Positions 17,870 to 26,175 of a DNA stretch of 64,000 nucleotides are shown here, one piece after another. The position numbers and the translations under genes were made by a program. The DNA comes from Flavivirga spongiicola. GTDB taxonomy: Bacteria; Bacteroidota; Bacteroidia; Flavobacteriales; Flavobacteriaceae. The first letter of the stretch is position 1. Each line of letters starts with the position of its first letter. The stretch lies in assembly GCF_030540825.1 (NCBI RefSeq), contig NZ_JAUOEO010000001.1, positions 1,027,001 through 1,091,000 of the forward strand, read 5' to 3'. The notes beneath the pieces were generated by a model. It had not been told where the DNA came from. It ran no database searches and saw nothing but the letters and a program-made list of their open reading frames with translations.

Positions 17870-18979
17870 TTAGAGGTTATCTATAACACCGCTCAATCTT
17901 GCTGTAATATCTTCAATACTACCAACACCATCAACGCCAAAATATTTGTCTTGTGCCGAATAGAAATCCTTTAAAATAGCTGTTTTATTATAATACTCTG
18001 TTATTCTATTTCTAATAATAGATTCATCAGCATCATCAGCCCTTCCACTAGTCTTACCACGTGACAGTAAACGCTCAACCAAAATTTCGTCATCAACCTC
18101 TAAAGCAATCATAGCATTTATTTGAGAATCTTTGCTATCCATTAACTTATCTAAAGCGTCTGCTTGTGCATTAGTACGCGGAAAGCCATCAAAAATAAAA
18201 CCATTAGCAGCTGCATTTTTCTCAACCTCAGCATTTAACATATCAATAGTTACTTGATCTGGAACCAACTCCCCTTTATCCATGTAGGATTTAGCTAACA
18301 TACCTAAAGCCGTTTCGTTTTTAATATTGTATCTAAAAACATCGCCCGTAGAAATGTGTACTAAATTATACTTCTCTTTTAAAAAATCTGCTTGTGTTCC
18401 TTTTCCAGCACCTGGAGGGCCAAATAGCACTAAGTTTGTCATATGTTGCGTTTCTTTTATTTGATATATTTCTGGTATATTTCTTCCTAATCCATTATAA
18501 TCTAAGCCGAAGCCAACTATAAATTTATTAGGAATCTCAATACCAACATAATGTAGTTTAAAATCTTTTTTATAGGCCTCTGGCTTGTAAAAGAGTGTCG
18601 CTATTTTGAGCGATTTCACTTTTTCATTTCTAAAAATCCTATGAACTTCGGTCAAGGTGTTTCCTGTATCAATAATATCTTCCAAAATAATAACAGTACG
18701 CCCTGTTAAATCTTGAGTTAACCCAATAAGTCTTTGAATATCCTCGGTTGATTTAACACCTTCATAAGATGCTAATTTTATAAAAGTGACTTCGCATGGT
18801 TTTGGGTACTTTTTTACAAAATCACTCACAACCATAAACGATCCATTTAAAATACCAACAAATACAGGGATTTCGTCTCCTACATCTTCTGCTATTTCTA
18901 TCGCTAAACGTTGTAGAACATCATCAATTTTTTTAGCAGAAATAAATGGTTTAAAATATTTGTCGTGTAGCTTTATCAC
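17870..18979 (-). CDS. adk: hypoxanthine phosphoribosyltransferase-adenylate kinase fusion protein
   Basis: A 369-residue two-domain protein. Residues 1-175 are a type I phosphoribosyltransferase of the HPRT kind (PRPP loop VIILEDIIDTGNTL), salvaging hypoxanthine or guanine. Residues 180-369 are a complete short-type adenylate kinase: P-loop GPPGAGKGTQ, GFPRT AMP site and SRGKTSGRADD lid region. The kinase begins at an internal Met (18442), with no stop in between, so it could also be made separately. GTG at 18979 (giving MIKLHDKYF) is the preferred start; TTG at 19003 only adds residues without family support. Two purine steps are thus joined, close to purK and purE. Confidence 0.92.
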   Translation of the reverse strand: MIKLHDKYFKPFISAKKIDDVLQRLAIEIAEDVGDEIPVFVGILNGSFMVVSDFVKKYPKPCEVTFIKLASYEGVKSTEDIQRLIGLTQDLTGRTVIILEDIIDTGNTLTEVHRIFRNEKVKSLKIATLFYKPEAYKKDFKLHYVGIEIPNKFIVGFGLDYNGLGRNIPEIYQIKETQHMTNLVLFGPPGAGKGTQADFLKEKYNLVHISTGDVFRYNIKNETALGMLAKSYMDKGELVPDQVTIDMLNAEVEKNAAANGFIFDGFPRTNAQADALDKLMDSKDSQINAMIALEVDDEILVERLLSRGKTSGRADDADESIIRNRITEYYNKTAILKDFYSAQDKYFGVDGVGSIEDITARLSGVIDNL

Positions 18980-19071
18980 GGTTATCAATTTTTGAAGGAG
19001 CAAAGATAATCATTAGATTACAAATAACGATTTTTTGATTTATGATTTAGGCACTAATTAATATTTAAGTG

Positions 19072-19079
19072 TATTTTTG
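19072..19079 (+). promoter_or_regulatory. purK -7 promoter box
   Basis: TATTTTTG fits the Bacteroidota -7 consensus TAnnTTTG and lies 35 bp before the purK ATG. No clear TTG -33 box is found at the right distance. Confidence 0.45.
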
Positions 19080-19114
19080 CGTATCCTTATTCAATTTTAG
19101 TAAAAAAGAAATCA

Positions 19115-20275
19115 ATGAACTACTTTTCTTCGAATTTTAAACTTGGTATTCTTGGAGGTGGTCAGTTAGGCAAAATGCTGCTTAACGATACCAGGAAATT
19201 TGATGTTTATACTTGTGTTTTAGATGCTAGTCATGAGGCTCCTTGTAAAATTGCGAGTAATGAGTTTCATTTGGGTGATTTAATGAACTATGATACCGTT
19301 TATAATTTTGGAAAACAAGTTGATGTACTAACTATTGAAATTGAAAATGTAAATGTCGATGCTTTAGAAGCGCTTGAAAAAGAAGGTATCAAAGTATACC
19401 CTGCATCTAAAACATTACGAACTATTCAAAACAAAGCAACTCAGAAACTGTTTTATGTTGATAATAATTTACCAACAGCTCCTTTTTCACGTTTTGCTTA
19501 TACTTCTGAAATTAAAGAAGCTATAGATCATGGTGGTTTGGCATTACCTTTTGTTTGGAAATGTGCGCAATTTGGATATGATGGTACTGGGGTGAAAATT
19601 GTAAAAACACTTCAAGACTTAGAGAGTTTACCAAACGTAGAGTGTATTGCTGAAACATTAGTACCTTTTAAAAATGAATTAGCAGTTATTGTGGTTAGAA
19701 ATGCTTCAGGAGAAACAAAAAATTTTCCAGTAGTTGAAATGGAGTTTCACCCGGAAGCAAATCAAGTAGAGTATGTTATTTGCCCTGCTAGAATTTCAGA
19801 CAAAGTTGCAAAAAAAGCTACAGACATAGCTTTAAAAACATCTAAAGCTTTTAACCATGTTGGATTGTTAGCTGTTGAAATGTTCCAAACCCAAAACGAC
19901 GATATTTTAATAAACGAAGTGGCGCCAAGGCCACATAACTCTGGACATCAAACTATTGAAGCCAGTTATACTTCACAGTTTGAACAACATCTAAGAGCCA
20001 TTTTAGATTTACCTTTAGGAAGAACCGACAATAAAGTTGGTGGTGTTATGGTAAATTTGGTTGGTGCTGAAGGTTATACAGGTAATGTTGTTTATGAAAA
20101 TATTGAAACCATTATGAAAATGGATGGCGTAACACCTCACATTTATGGTAAAAAACAAACACGTCCGTTTAGAAAAATGGGGCATGTTACCATTGTTAAT
20201 GAAGATTTAAATGAGGCACGAAAAATAGCCGAAGACGTTAAAAAGTCAATTAAAGTTATAAGTGAAGTGGTTTAA
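19115..20275 (+). CDS. purK: N5-carboxyaminoimidazole ribonucleotide synthase
   Basis: A 386-residue ATP-grasp enzyme that makes N5-CAIR from AIR, bicarbonate and ATP in purine synthesis. It shows the N-terminal GILGGGQLGKML motif, the ATP-grasp core (VWKCAQFGYDGTGVKI) and the metal/phosphate region INEVAPRPHNSGHQT. Length fits the family. It precedes purE, whose product uses N5-CAIR. Its last codons form one arm of a 19-bp inverted repeat (see 20264-20423). Confidence 0.96.
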   Translation: MNYFSSNFKLGILGGGQLGKMLLNDTRKFDVYTCVLDASHEAPCKIASNEFHLGDLMNYDTVYNFGKQVDVLTIEIENVNVDALEALEKEGIKVYPASKTLRTIQNKATQKLFYVDNNLPTAPFSRFAYTSEIKEAIDHGGLALPFVWKCAQFGYDGTGVKIVKTLQDLESLPNVECIAETLVPFKNELAVIVVRNASGETKNFPVVEMEFHPEANQVEYVICPARISDKVAKKATDIALKTSKAFNHVGLLAVEMFQTQNDDILINEVAPRPHNSGHQTIEASYTSQFEQHLRAILDLPLGRTDNKVGGVMVNLVGAEGYTGNVVYENIETIMKMDGVTPHIYGKKQTRPFRKMGHVTIVNEDLNEARKIAEDVKKSIKVISEVV

Positions 20276-20423
20276 ACTTTTTTGATTGAAGCGAAAAATA
20301 GTAATTTTATTTCCAAATGAAGGCATTTTAGAACTGCATAGCATCGCTAAGGAGTAATAAAAAGACAAAATGTGGGAGTAAAAGGACATTTTGTAGCCAA
20401 TTATAAAAAGTTTAAACCACTTC
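20264..20423. repeat. 160-bp element with 19-bp terminal inverted repeats
   Basis: GAAGTGGTTTAAACTTTTT at 20264-20282 pairs perfectly with 20405-20423. The left arm includes the last codons and stop of purK. Inside are CATAGC at 20337 (73 bp from the left end) and a smaller perfect hairpin ACAAAATGT (20365-20373)/ACATTTTGT (20386-20394). Size and layout match elements at 24808 and 50519, although the arm sequence differs. Confidence 0.7.
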
Positions 20424-20437
20424 AGAGAATAATGTCT

Positions 20438-20510
20438 CCCCGAGCGCAGTCGAGGGGACTTTTAAATATTTTAAGTTTTGATACTTAGGTCTCGACTGCG
20501 CTCGACCTGG
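20438..20510. repeat. palindromic repeat CGAGCGCAGTCGAG type
   Basis: CCCCGAGCGCAGTCGAGGGG at 20438-20457 is answered by CTCGACTGCGCTCGACC near 20491-20507, giving a long GC-richer hairpin in an AT-rich gap between purK and purE. It is related in type, not in exact sequence, to the other dispersed palindromes; a half copy with ACTTCGACTACGCTCAG lies near 49876. Confidence 0.7.
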
Positions 20511-20526
20511 CATAAAATAAAAGTTT

Positions 20527-21009
20527 ATGAAAAAAGTAGGAGTAATCATGGGAAGTAAGAGTGATCTTCCAGTCATGCAAGACGCTATTGATATTTTAAA
20601 AGGTTTTGATATTGAAGTAGAAGTAGATATCGTTTCGGCCCACAGAACCCCGGAAAAATTATTTGATTATGGAAAACACGCTCATACACGAGGATTTGCA
20701 GTTATCATTGCTGGTGCAGGTGGTGCAGCACATTTACCCGGAATGATTGCGTCACTATCACCGCTCCCGGTTATAGGTGTACCTGTAAAAAGTAGCAACT
20801 CAATTGATGGTTGGGATTCTGTTTTATCTATTTTACAAATGCCTGGTGGTGTTCCTGTTGCTACAGTTGCTCTTAATGGTGCAAAAAATGCAGGTATCCT
20901 AGCTGCACAAATTATAGGTACTAGCGACAACTGTGTTTTAGATAAAGTTTTAGTTTACAAAGAAGGCTTAAAACAAAAAGTAAACGAATCTGCTAAAGAT
21001 TTAAAATAG
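20527..21009 (+). CDS. purE: 5-(carboxyamino)imidazole ribonucleotide mutase
   Basis: A 160-residue class I PurE that converts N5-CAIR to CAIR. The motifs GSKSDLPVMQDA and SAHRTPEKL bind the ribonucleotide; GAGGAAHLPGMIAS and QMPGGVPVATVA complete the octamer fold. It is separated from purK by 251 bp holding two repeat elements, so it may depend on read-through or its own promoter. Confidence 0.97.
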   Translation: MKKVGVIMGSKSDLPVMQDAIDILKGFDIEVEVDIVSAHRTPEKLFDYGKHAHTRGFAVIIAGAGGAAHLPGMIASLSPLPVIGVPVKSSNSIDGWDSVLSILQMPGGVPVATVALNGAKNAGILAAQIIGTSDNCVLDKVLVYKEGLKQKVNESAKDLK

Positions 21010-21010
21010 A

Positions 21011-21041
21011 AAAAGGCCTCAAATTTAATTTGAGGCCTTTT
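21011..21041 (+). terminator. rho-independent terminator after purE
   Basis: AAAAGGCCTCAAAT (21011-21024), loop TTA, ATTTGAGGCCTTTT (21028-21041): a perfect 14-bp stem ending in T residues, starting 2 bp after the purE stop. Confidence 0.9.
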
Positions 21042-21158
21042 AAACTATTAATGTATAATTCTTATGAGTTAGTCACTCTATATATCATTGACTGCAAAAA
21101 TACAAAGAAATTTATTATGCATACATAACAAATTCATATTTTAACATATTTCTTAAAA

Positions 21159-23198
21159 ATGACAAAAAACATATTAGTAAAACCTTTTGAAACTGCATAT
21201 AATTCGGCTCCTTTTTCAAAAATCGATAATAATGATTTCCTACCTGCCTTTAAACAAGCTATTGCAAGTGCTAAATCTGAAATTGATACTATAGCTAAAA
21301 ATGATGAAGTTCCTACTTTTAAAAACACCATTGAAGCTTTAGACTTTTCGGGTGAGCAATTAGGTAGAATTTCTAGCATATTTTTTAATTTGAATTCTGC
21401 CGAAACTAATGATACCATTCAAAGAATAGCACAAGAAGTATCTCCTTTATTATCTGAATTCAGTAACGATATTACGCTAAATGAAGACTTATTTAAACGC
21501 GTAAAAGCAGTTTATATCATTAAAGATTCTTTAGATTTAACTGTAGAGCAACAAACACTGCTTGATAAAAAATATAAAAGTTTTTCAAGAAATGGTGCTA
21601 ATTTACCAGAAAACAAAAAACAAGAGCTTCGGGATATTGACAAACAATTAAGCAAGTTAACACTAAAGTTTGGAGAAAATGTGTTAGCAGAAACCAACGC
21701 TTTTGAAATACTTATTAATAATGAAAGTGATTTATCTGGTTTGCCGGAAGGCGCTAAAGAAGCTGCTAAACAGCTGGCTGAATCTAAAGAAAAAGAAGGT
21801 TGGTTGTTTACATTAGATTATCCTAGCTATATTCCTTTTATGACGTATGCCGATAATCGTGAATTAAGAAAAAAATTGGCGCTTGCAGCTGGAGCAAAGG
21901 CCTTTAAGGGAGATGCTCTGGATAATCAAGAAAATATATTACAAATAGTTGAACTAAGATTTCAACGTGCTAATCTTTTAGGTTATAAAACACATGCTCA
22001 TTTTGTTTTAGAAGAGCGTATGTCTAAAACACCTGAAACTGTTGAAAGTTTTTTAAATGAATTACTTGAAAAAGCGAAACCAGCTGCTGAACGAGAGTTT
22101 AAAAACCTAGAGAAATTTGCTAAAGAATTAGATAATATTGACCAAATTGAAAAATGGGATGCATCGTATTACTCTGAAAAATTAAAACAAAAATTATTCA
22201 GTCTTGATGATGAAAAGTTAAAACCATATTTCAAATTAGAAAATGTGATTAACGGTGCTTTTACTGTTGCCAATAAATTATTCGATTTAAACTTTGAAGA
22301 AATAGATAGCATAGATACCTATCATAAGGATGTTTTAACCTATAAAGTGACTAATAATGACGGTGATTTAATTTCTATTTTTTATGCCGATTTTTTTCCA
22401 AGATCTGGAAAACGAAATGGTGCCTGGATGACTTCATACAAACCACAGTCAATAAAAAACGGTATCAATGACAGACCTCATATATCTATTGTTTGCAACT
22501 TCACAAAACCAACAAAAAGCAAACCGTCTCTTTTAACTTTTAACGAGGTCACAACGTTATTTCATGAATTTGGACACGCTCTACATGGTATGTTAGCAAA
22601 TACGACATATCCAAGTTTATCCGGAACCAGCGTATTTTGGGATTTTGTTGAATTACCAAGTCAGATTTTAGAAAATTGGTGCTACGAAAAAGAAGCTCTG
22701 GAACTATTTGCCACTCATTATGAAACTGGCGACCTTATCCCAATGGATTTAGTTGAAAAAATAAAAGAATCTGCTACGTTTCATGAAGGCATGCAAACGC
22801 TCAGACAAATAAGCTTTGGATTACTGGATATGAGTTGGCATGCTAGCGAGTCGCCAGAGACCATAAAATCGGTTAAAGAGCATGAAACTAAAGCTTTTAA
22901 AAACACAACGCTTTATCCTGATGTTTTAGAAAATTGTATGAGCACCTCTTTTTCTCACATCTTTCAAGGCGGCTACTCCTCTGGTTATTACAGTTACAAG
23001 TGGGCAGAAGTTTTAGATGCAGATGCTTTCGAATATTTTAAAGAAGCAGGCATCTTTAACAAAGAAATCGCTAACAAATTTAAAAACCATGTCTTATCGC
23101 AAGGTGGAACTGAAAACCCGATGACACTCTATAAACGTTTTAGGGGGCAGGAACCTAAGCCTGAAGCATTATTAAGACGGGCTGGGTTGTTGAAATAG
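21159..23198 (+). CDS. M3-family oligopeptidase (peptidyl-dipeptidase Dcp/oligopeptidase A type)
   Basis: A 679-residue zinc metallopeptidase without a signal peptide, so probably cytoplasmic, degrading short peptides. The zinc helix is TLFHEFGHALHGML with H469-EFG-H473; the third ligand Glu sits in FWDFVELPSQILENW. The C-terminal HIFQGGYSSGYYSYKWAEVLDADAF substrate-binding segment is typical of M3A enzymes. The N-terminal half is the usual helical region. It has its own transcription unit, ending near a palindromic repeat. Confidence 0.93.
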   Translation: MTKNILVKPFETAYNSAPFSKIDNNDFLPAFKQAIASAKSEIDTIAKNDEVPTFKNTIEALDFSGEQLGRISSIFFNLNSAETNDTIQRIAQEVSPLLSEFSNDITLNEDLFKRVKAVYIIKDSLDLTVEQQTLLDKKYKSFSRNGANLPENKKQELRDIDKQLSKLTLKFGENVLAETNAFEILINNESDLSGLPEGAKEAAKQLAESKEKEGWLFTLDYPSYIPFMTYADNRELRKKLALAAGAKAFKGDALDNQENILQIVELRFQRANLLGYKTHAHFVLEERMSKTPETVESFLNELLEKAKPAAEREFKNLEKFAKELDNIDQIEKWDASYYSEKLKQKLFSLDDEKLKPYFKLENVINGAFTVANKLFDLNFEEIDSIDTYHKDVLTYKVTNNDGDLISIFYADFFPRSGKRNGAWMTSYKPQSIKNGINDRPHISIVCNFTKPTKSKPSLLTFNEVTTLFHEFGHALHGMLANTTYPSLSGTSVFWDFVELPSQILENWCYEKEALELFATHYETGDLIPMDLVEKIKESATFHEGMQTLRQISFGLLDMSWHASESPETIKSVKEHETKAFKNTTLYPDVLENCMSTSFSHIFQGGYSSGYYSYKWAEVLDADAFEYFKEAGIFNKEIANKFKNHVLSQGGTENPMTLYKRFRGQEPKPEALLRRAGLLK

Positions 23199-23220
23199 TA
23201 GCTTTTAAAAGGTCTAAAAA

Positions 23221-23292
23221 GTGTCATTCAGAGGGAGAAACGACCGAAGAATCTAAGGATAGTAAGATTCTTCGCTTTGCTCTGAATGACAC
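23221..23292. repeat. dispersed palindromic repeat, copy 2
   Basis: The left arm 23221-23256 starts GTGTCATTCAGAGGGAGA and includes CGAAGAATCT; the right arm 23264-23292 starts AAGATTCTTCGCTTTGCTCT and ends GAATGACAC. It lies exactly between the ends of two convergent genes and is a good candidate bidirectional terminator. Confidence 0.85.
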
Positions 23293-23300
23293 TTTTATTT

Positions 23301-23672
23301 TCACCCGTGTTGCATAGGTGTAAAAAAGAACTCTTCTCTTACTATTTTACCATCTTCAACAGTATAGACGCAAACCTCATCCATATTAGTTCGAGGGGCT
23401 CCTTTAAACGTTACATCCATTTTCATAGTACATGAAAAGAATTTATCTGCTACTATAGGATCGGAAATTTCCATACCATGAATCTCCTCTACCATCTCAT
23501 TAAATTGCTGTCCTTTGGCAATAACAGCTTCTAATCCTTTGGTTTCTTTAACTGGTGCACCATCTGGTTCCACACTTACAATATTTTGTCCATATAAATC
23601 TTGAATAGCCTCAGCAAACTTTCCTTGTCTGCAATAATTCACTAACTGTCCTGCAACTTCTTGTGTTGTCAT
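23301..23672 (-). CDS. SnoaL-like/NTF2-fold protein
   Basis: A 123-residue protein of the SnoaL-like group: VAGQLVNYCRQGKFAEAIQDLYGQNIVSVEP opens the alpha+beta barrel and VCVYTVEDGKIVREEFFF is the usual end. Members bind small hydrophobic ligands or act as isomerases; no specific reaction can be named. It stands 48 bp downstream of the DUF2461 gene, possibly in the same transcript. Confidence 0.8.
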   Translation of the reverse strand: MTTQEVAGQLVNYCRQGKFAEAIQDLYGQNIVSVEPDGAPVKETKGLEAVIAKGQQFNEMVEEIHGMEISDPIVADKFFSCTMKMDVTFKGAPRTNMDEVCVYTVEDGKIVREEFFFTPMQHG

Positions 23673-23720
23673 AATTTTGATTGAATTTATAGTTAATACT
23701 CTAATTTTTATAATAGTATT

Positions 23721-24377
23721 TTAAAATGCAGCATTTAAAAATTCATTCAAAGGCCTTATAGCATTAAAATGTTTTATAATATCTTCTTTTAGATTAGGTG
23801 AATTATAATAATTTGCCAAAGAAAGATTAGACATCGCATAAAATTGTTTGTTGTATATCAATTGGGTTTTATTTGCGACTGCCTCATGAGCTTTATCAAT
23901 ACGTTTAGAAACATCCCCCTTTAATCGTCCCACACGACCACTAAATTCTTTTGCTTTTGTTATAGTTAAAAAATCATTAATACTATTAGCAATATGATTC
24001 CTTACTACTTTCAACTCGGGTGGCTTAACATTAAAAAGTCCTCCCCCAACATGAACAGAATCCTGACTAATACCTAAATAATATCCTGGCAGCATAGACT
24101 TTTTACCATTAGGAGAAAATCCAGCTTTTAAGATGGTATGATATGGTGTTTTGTCTTTCGAAAACCGGACATCTCTATTTATTCTAAACAAGGCTTTCTT
24201 TTCATCAGTTAGAATTCGGTTATCCCATTCATGAAGTATAGGGAGTAATTCTGAAAGCAACTCTAAAAAGGGTTCTTTAACATCATTTTCATAACGTTTC
24301 TTGTTGGCATGAAACCACTCTTTATTATTATTCTCATTCAGCTCTTTAAAAAATTCGGTATATGTTTTTGTTATCAT
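23721..24377 (-). CDS. DUF2461 family protein
   Basis: A 218-residue cytoplasmic protein of the DUF2461/TIGR02453 family, identified by FFKELNENNNKEWFHANKKRYE at the start, RFSKDKTPYHTILKAGFSP and PGYYLGIS. The function is unknown. The start ATG overlaps the stop of the upstream YjbR/TfoX-like gene by 4 bp (ATGA), implying translational coupling. Confidence 0.85.
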   Translation of the reverse strand: MITKTYTEFFKELNENNNKEWFHANKKRYENDVKEPFLELLSELLPILHEWDNRILTDEKKALFRINRDVRFSKDKTPYHTILKAGFSPNGKKSMLPGYYLGISQDSVHVGGGLFNVKPPELKVVRNHIANSINDFLTITKAKEFSGRVGRLKGDVSKRIDKAHEAVANKTQLIYNKQFYAMSNLSLANYYNSPNLKEDIIKHFNAIRPLNEFLNAAF

Positions 24378-24694
24378 TTGTCTTGATGTATTATATCGAA
24401 CGCCATGTTAGTTAAAAATTCCCAAGAGTCTTTATATTCAGTTCCCAATTGATACCAACCAGACATAGGTTTTTTATTTTTGAACGGGCTGAATGCTTCT
24501 AAAGGAACATCAATCGCTTGAACATTAAAACGTTTTCCTAATTTAAACACCATCTTCTGCCTAGTAGAAAAAAATGCAAACACTTTTCCTTTATAATGTA
24601 TAGCCTCAGAACTCATCATTTTACCTACTGTTACATCTTTGTAATTAGAACAAAATCGGCTCCTTATGATTTCAAAATATTGTTTAGATTCCAT
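24374..24694 (-). CDS. TfoX N-terminal/YjbR-like small protein
   Basis: A 106-residue protein (start ATG 24694, MESKQYFEI) that resembles the TfoX N-terminal or MmcQ/YjbR-like fold: KMMSSEAIHYKGKVFAFFSTRQKMVFKLG and SGWYQL. I cannot settle which family from the sequence alone. It is the first gene of a probable three-gene unit with the DUF2461 and SnoaL-like genes. Confidence 0.6.
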   Translation of the reverse strand: MESKQYFEIIRSRFCSNYKDVTVGKMMSSEAIHYKGKVFAFFSTRQKMVFKLGKRFNVQAIDVPLEAFSPFKNKKPMSGWYQLGTEYKDSWEFLTNMAFDIIHQDK

Positions 24695-24737
24695 TGGACT
24701 ATTTAATGGTGTTTTCAAAATTATAAAATGAATGCAC

Positions 24738-24782
24738 ACCTCTAAGAGGTCAAATACGACACTTTAGGGTGTTGAATATGAC
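24738..24782. promoter_or_regulatory. stacked palindromes upstream of the TfoX/YjbR-like gene
   Basis: ACCTCTAAGAGGT (24738-24750) is a perfect palindrome around one base. It is followed by arms GTCAAATACGACAC (24749-24762) and GTGTTGAATATGAC (24769-24782) that pair at most positions. The position 44-88 bp before the ATG at 24694 suits an operator or promoter-proximal site. Confidence 0.45.
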
Positions 24783-24807
24783 AAAATTTAATCTTACTTT
24801 TAAAATT

Positions 24808-24974
24808 TATACCAGTTATACTTTGAATTTATCCAAAAATAAAATGATGAATTCTTGTGATAGATGAGGCGTGAAAATCAAGCATAGCTATAGTTCTGGT
24901 TTATTTTTATAACGAAATATAGCACAAAAAGGCGCATTCTATTGGGTAAATTCAAGGTGTAAATGGTATTATAA
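24808..24974. repeat. 167-bp element with imperfect terminal inverted repeats
   Basis: The left arm 24808-24837 (TTATACCAGTTATACTTTGA onwards) pairs imperfectly with the right arm 24942-24974. CATAGC lies at 24883, 75 bp from the left end, followed by CAAAAAGGCGCATT near the right arm. This matches the layout of the elements at 20264 and 50519. It occupies most of the divergent 393-bp gap between the TfoX/YjbR-like gene and the DJ-1/AraC regulator. Confidence 0.7.
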
Positions 24975-25057
24975 CCATTAAGACATTAATCAATGAAACG
25001 AACATTAATAAATTTTAAGCATTTTTTCACAAAAGGGAATGTTTAAAATTTTTAATG

Positions 25058-25086
25058 TGAGAACGGAGTGGTTACACACGTTCTCA
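25058..25086. promoter_or_regulatory. inverted repeat upstream of the DJ-1/AraC regulator
   Basis: TGAGAACG (25058-25065) and CGTTCTCA (25079-25086) form an 8-bp perfect inverted repeat with a 13-base spacer, 47 bp before the GTG start. It could be the regulator's own binding site. Confidence 0.4.
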
Positions 25087-25132
25087 ATTTTATAATTAAT
25101 TTAATGTCTAATAATTACTAAAATTTAAACGT

Positions 25133-26128
25133 GTGAAACATGTAAGCATATTGGTTCCTAAATCGAACACCATCCTAAGTAGTGTTGTTGGACCTTATAA
25201 AATTTTAAAAAGTGTGAATGACTTCATTCTACAAACTGGAAAAAGTCAACAACCATTCTTTGATATAAGCCTTGTTGGTATTGATAAAAATACAGTCCTA
25301 TACGATGGGGCATTCTCAATCCATTGTGATGCTACTATAAATGATATTTCCAAAACGGATCTTATCATAATTTCGGCAGTCAGACCAGAATGGATTGCTG
25401 ATGGCATTAAAACCAATTATGAGTTTATTCCATGGATTAAACAGCAACGCAACCAACATAATGCCGAAGTGGCAAGTTTATGTCTTGGGGCTTTTCTATT
25501 AGCAGAAACAGGATTGTTAGATCATAAACAATGTACAACACATTGGGCTGGGATGGATCTATTCCGACAAATGTACCCTCAAATTGATGTACTACCAGAA
25601 AAAATAGTTACAGACCAAGAAGGTATTTATTCGAGTGGTGGCGCTTATTCATTTCTAAACCTCATTCTACATTTAATTTATAAATATTGTGGACAAGAAG
25701 CTGCTGTTTATGTATCAAAGCTTTTCGAAATAGATATTAGCAGGGATAACCAAAATCAATTTGCCATTTTTAGAGGACAAAAAGAACATACCGACACTCT
25801 AATACAAAAAGCACAGTTATTTATAGAAAATAATGTTACCGAAAAGGTGTCTGTAGAACAACTATCGGACATGCTAGCTGTAAGCCAACGCAACTTTATA
25901 AGGCGATTTAAAAAAGCAACTGCCAATACACCTTTAGAATACATACAACGTGTAAAAGTTGAAGCTGCTAAAAACTCTTTGGAATCTACTCAAAATACAG
26001 TAAATGAAGTGATGTTTTCTGTGGGGTACTCAGATACCAAAGCATTTAGAACCTTGTTTAAAAGGTTTACAGGTTTAACACCTGTAGCATATAAAAATAA
26101 ATATAATCGGGAGTTAGTTCGTTTTTAA
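25133..26128 (+). CDS. GATase1-like (DJ-1/PfpI) AraC-family transcriptional regulator
   Basis: A 331-residue regulator. Residues 1-200 form a DJ-1/PfpI-type domain (ILVPKSNTILSSVVGPYKIL; nucleophile-elbow-like ASLCLGAFLLAETGLL; CTTHW), used in this family for sensing small molecules rather than proven catalysis. Residues 225-325 hold the two AraC helix-turn-helix motifs (VSVEQLSDMLAVSQRNFIRRFK and NEVMFSVGYSDTKAFRTLFKR). The start is GTG 25133, giving MKHVSILVP. It resembles FtrA/CdhR-type activators; the target is unknown. The neighbouring downstream membrane protein gene is 47 bp away. Confidence 0.9.
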   Translation: MKHVSILVPKSNTILSSVVGPYKILKSVNDFILQTGKSQQPFFDISLVGIDKNTVLYDGAFSIHCDATINDISKTDLIIISAVRPEWIADGIKTNYEFIPWIKQQRNQHNAEVASLCLGAFLLAETGLLDHKQCTTHWAGMDLFRQMYPQIDVLPEKIVTDQEGIYSSGGAYSFLNLILHLIYKYCGQEAAVYVSKLFEIDISRDNQNQFAIFRGQKEHTDTLIQKAQLFIENNVTEKVSVEQLSDMLAVSQRNFIRRFKKATANTPLEYIQRVKVEAAKNSLESTQNTVNEVMFSVGYSDTKAFRTLFKRFTGLTPVAYKNKYNRELVRF

Positions 26129-26175
26129 CTTACGGAAGTGAAAATAAGTTGATTTGTTTATTCGTTTAGTTGTTT

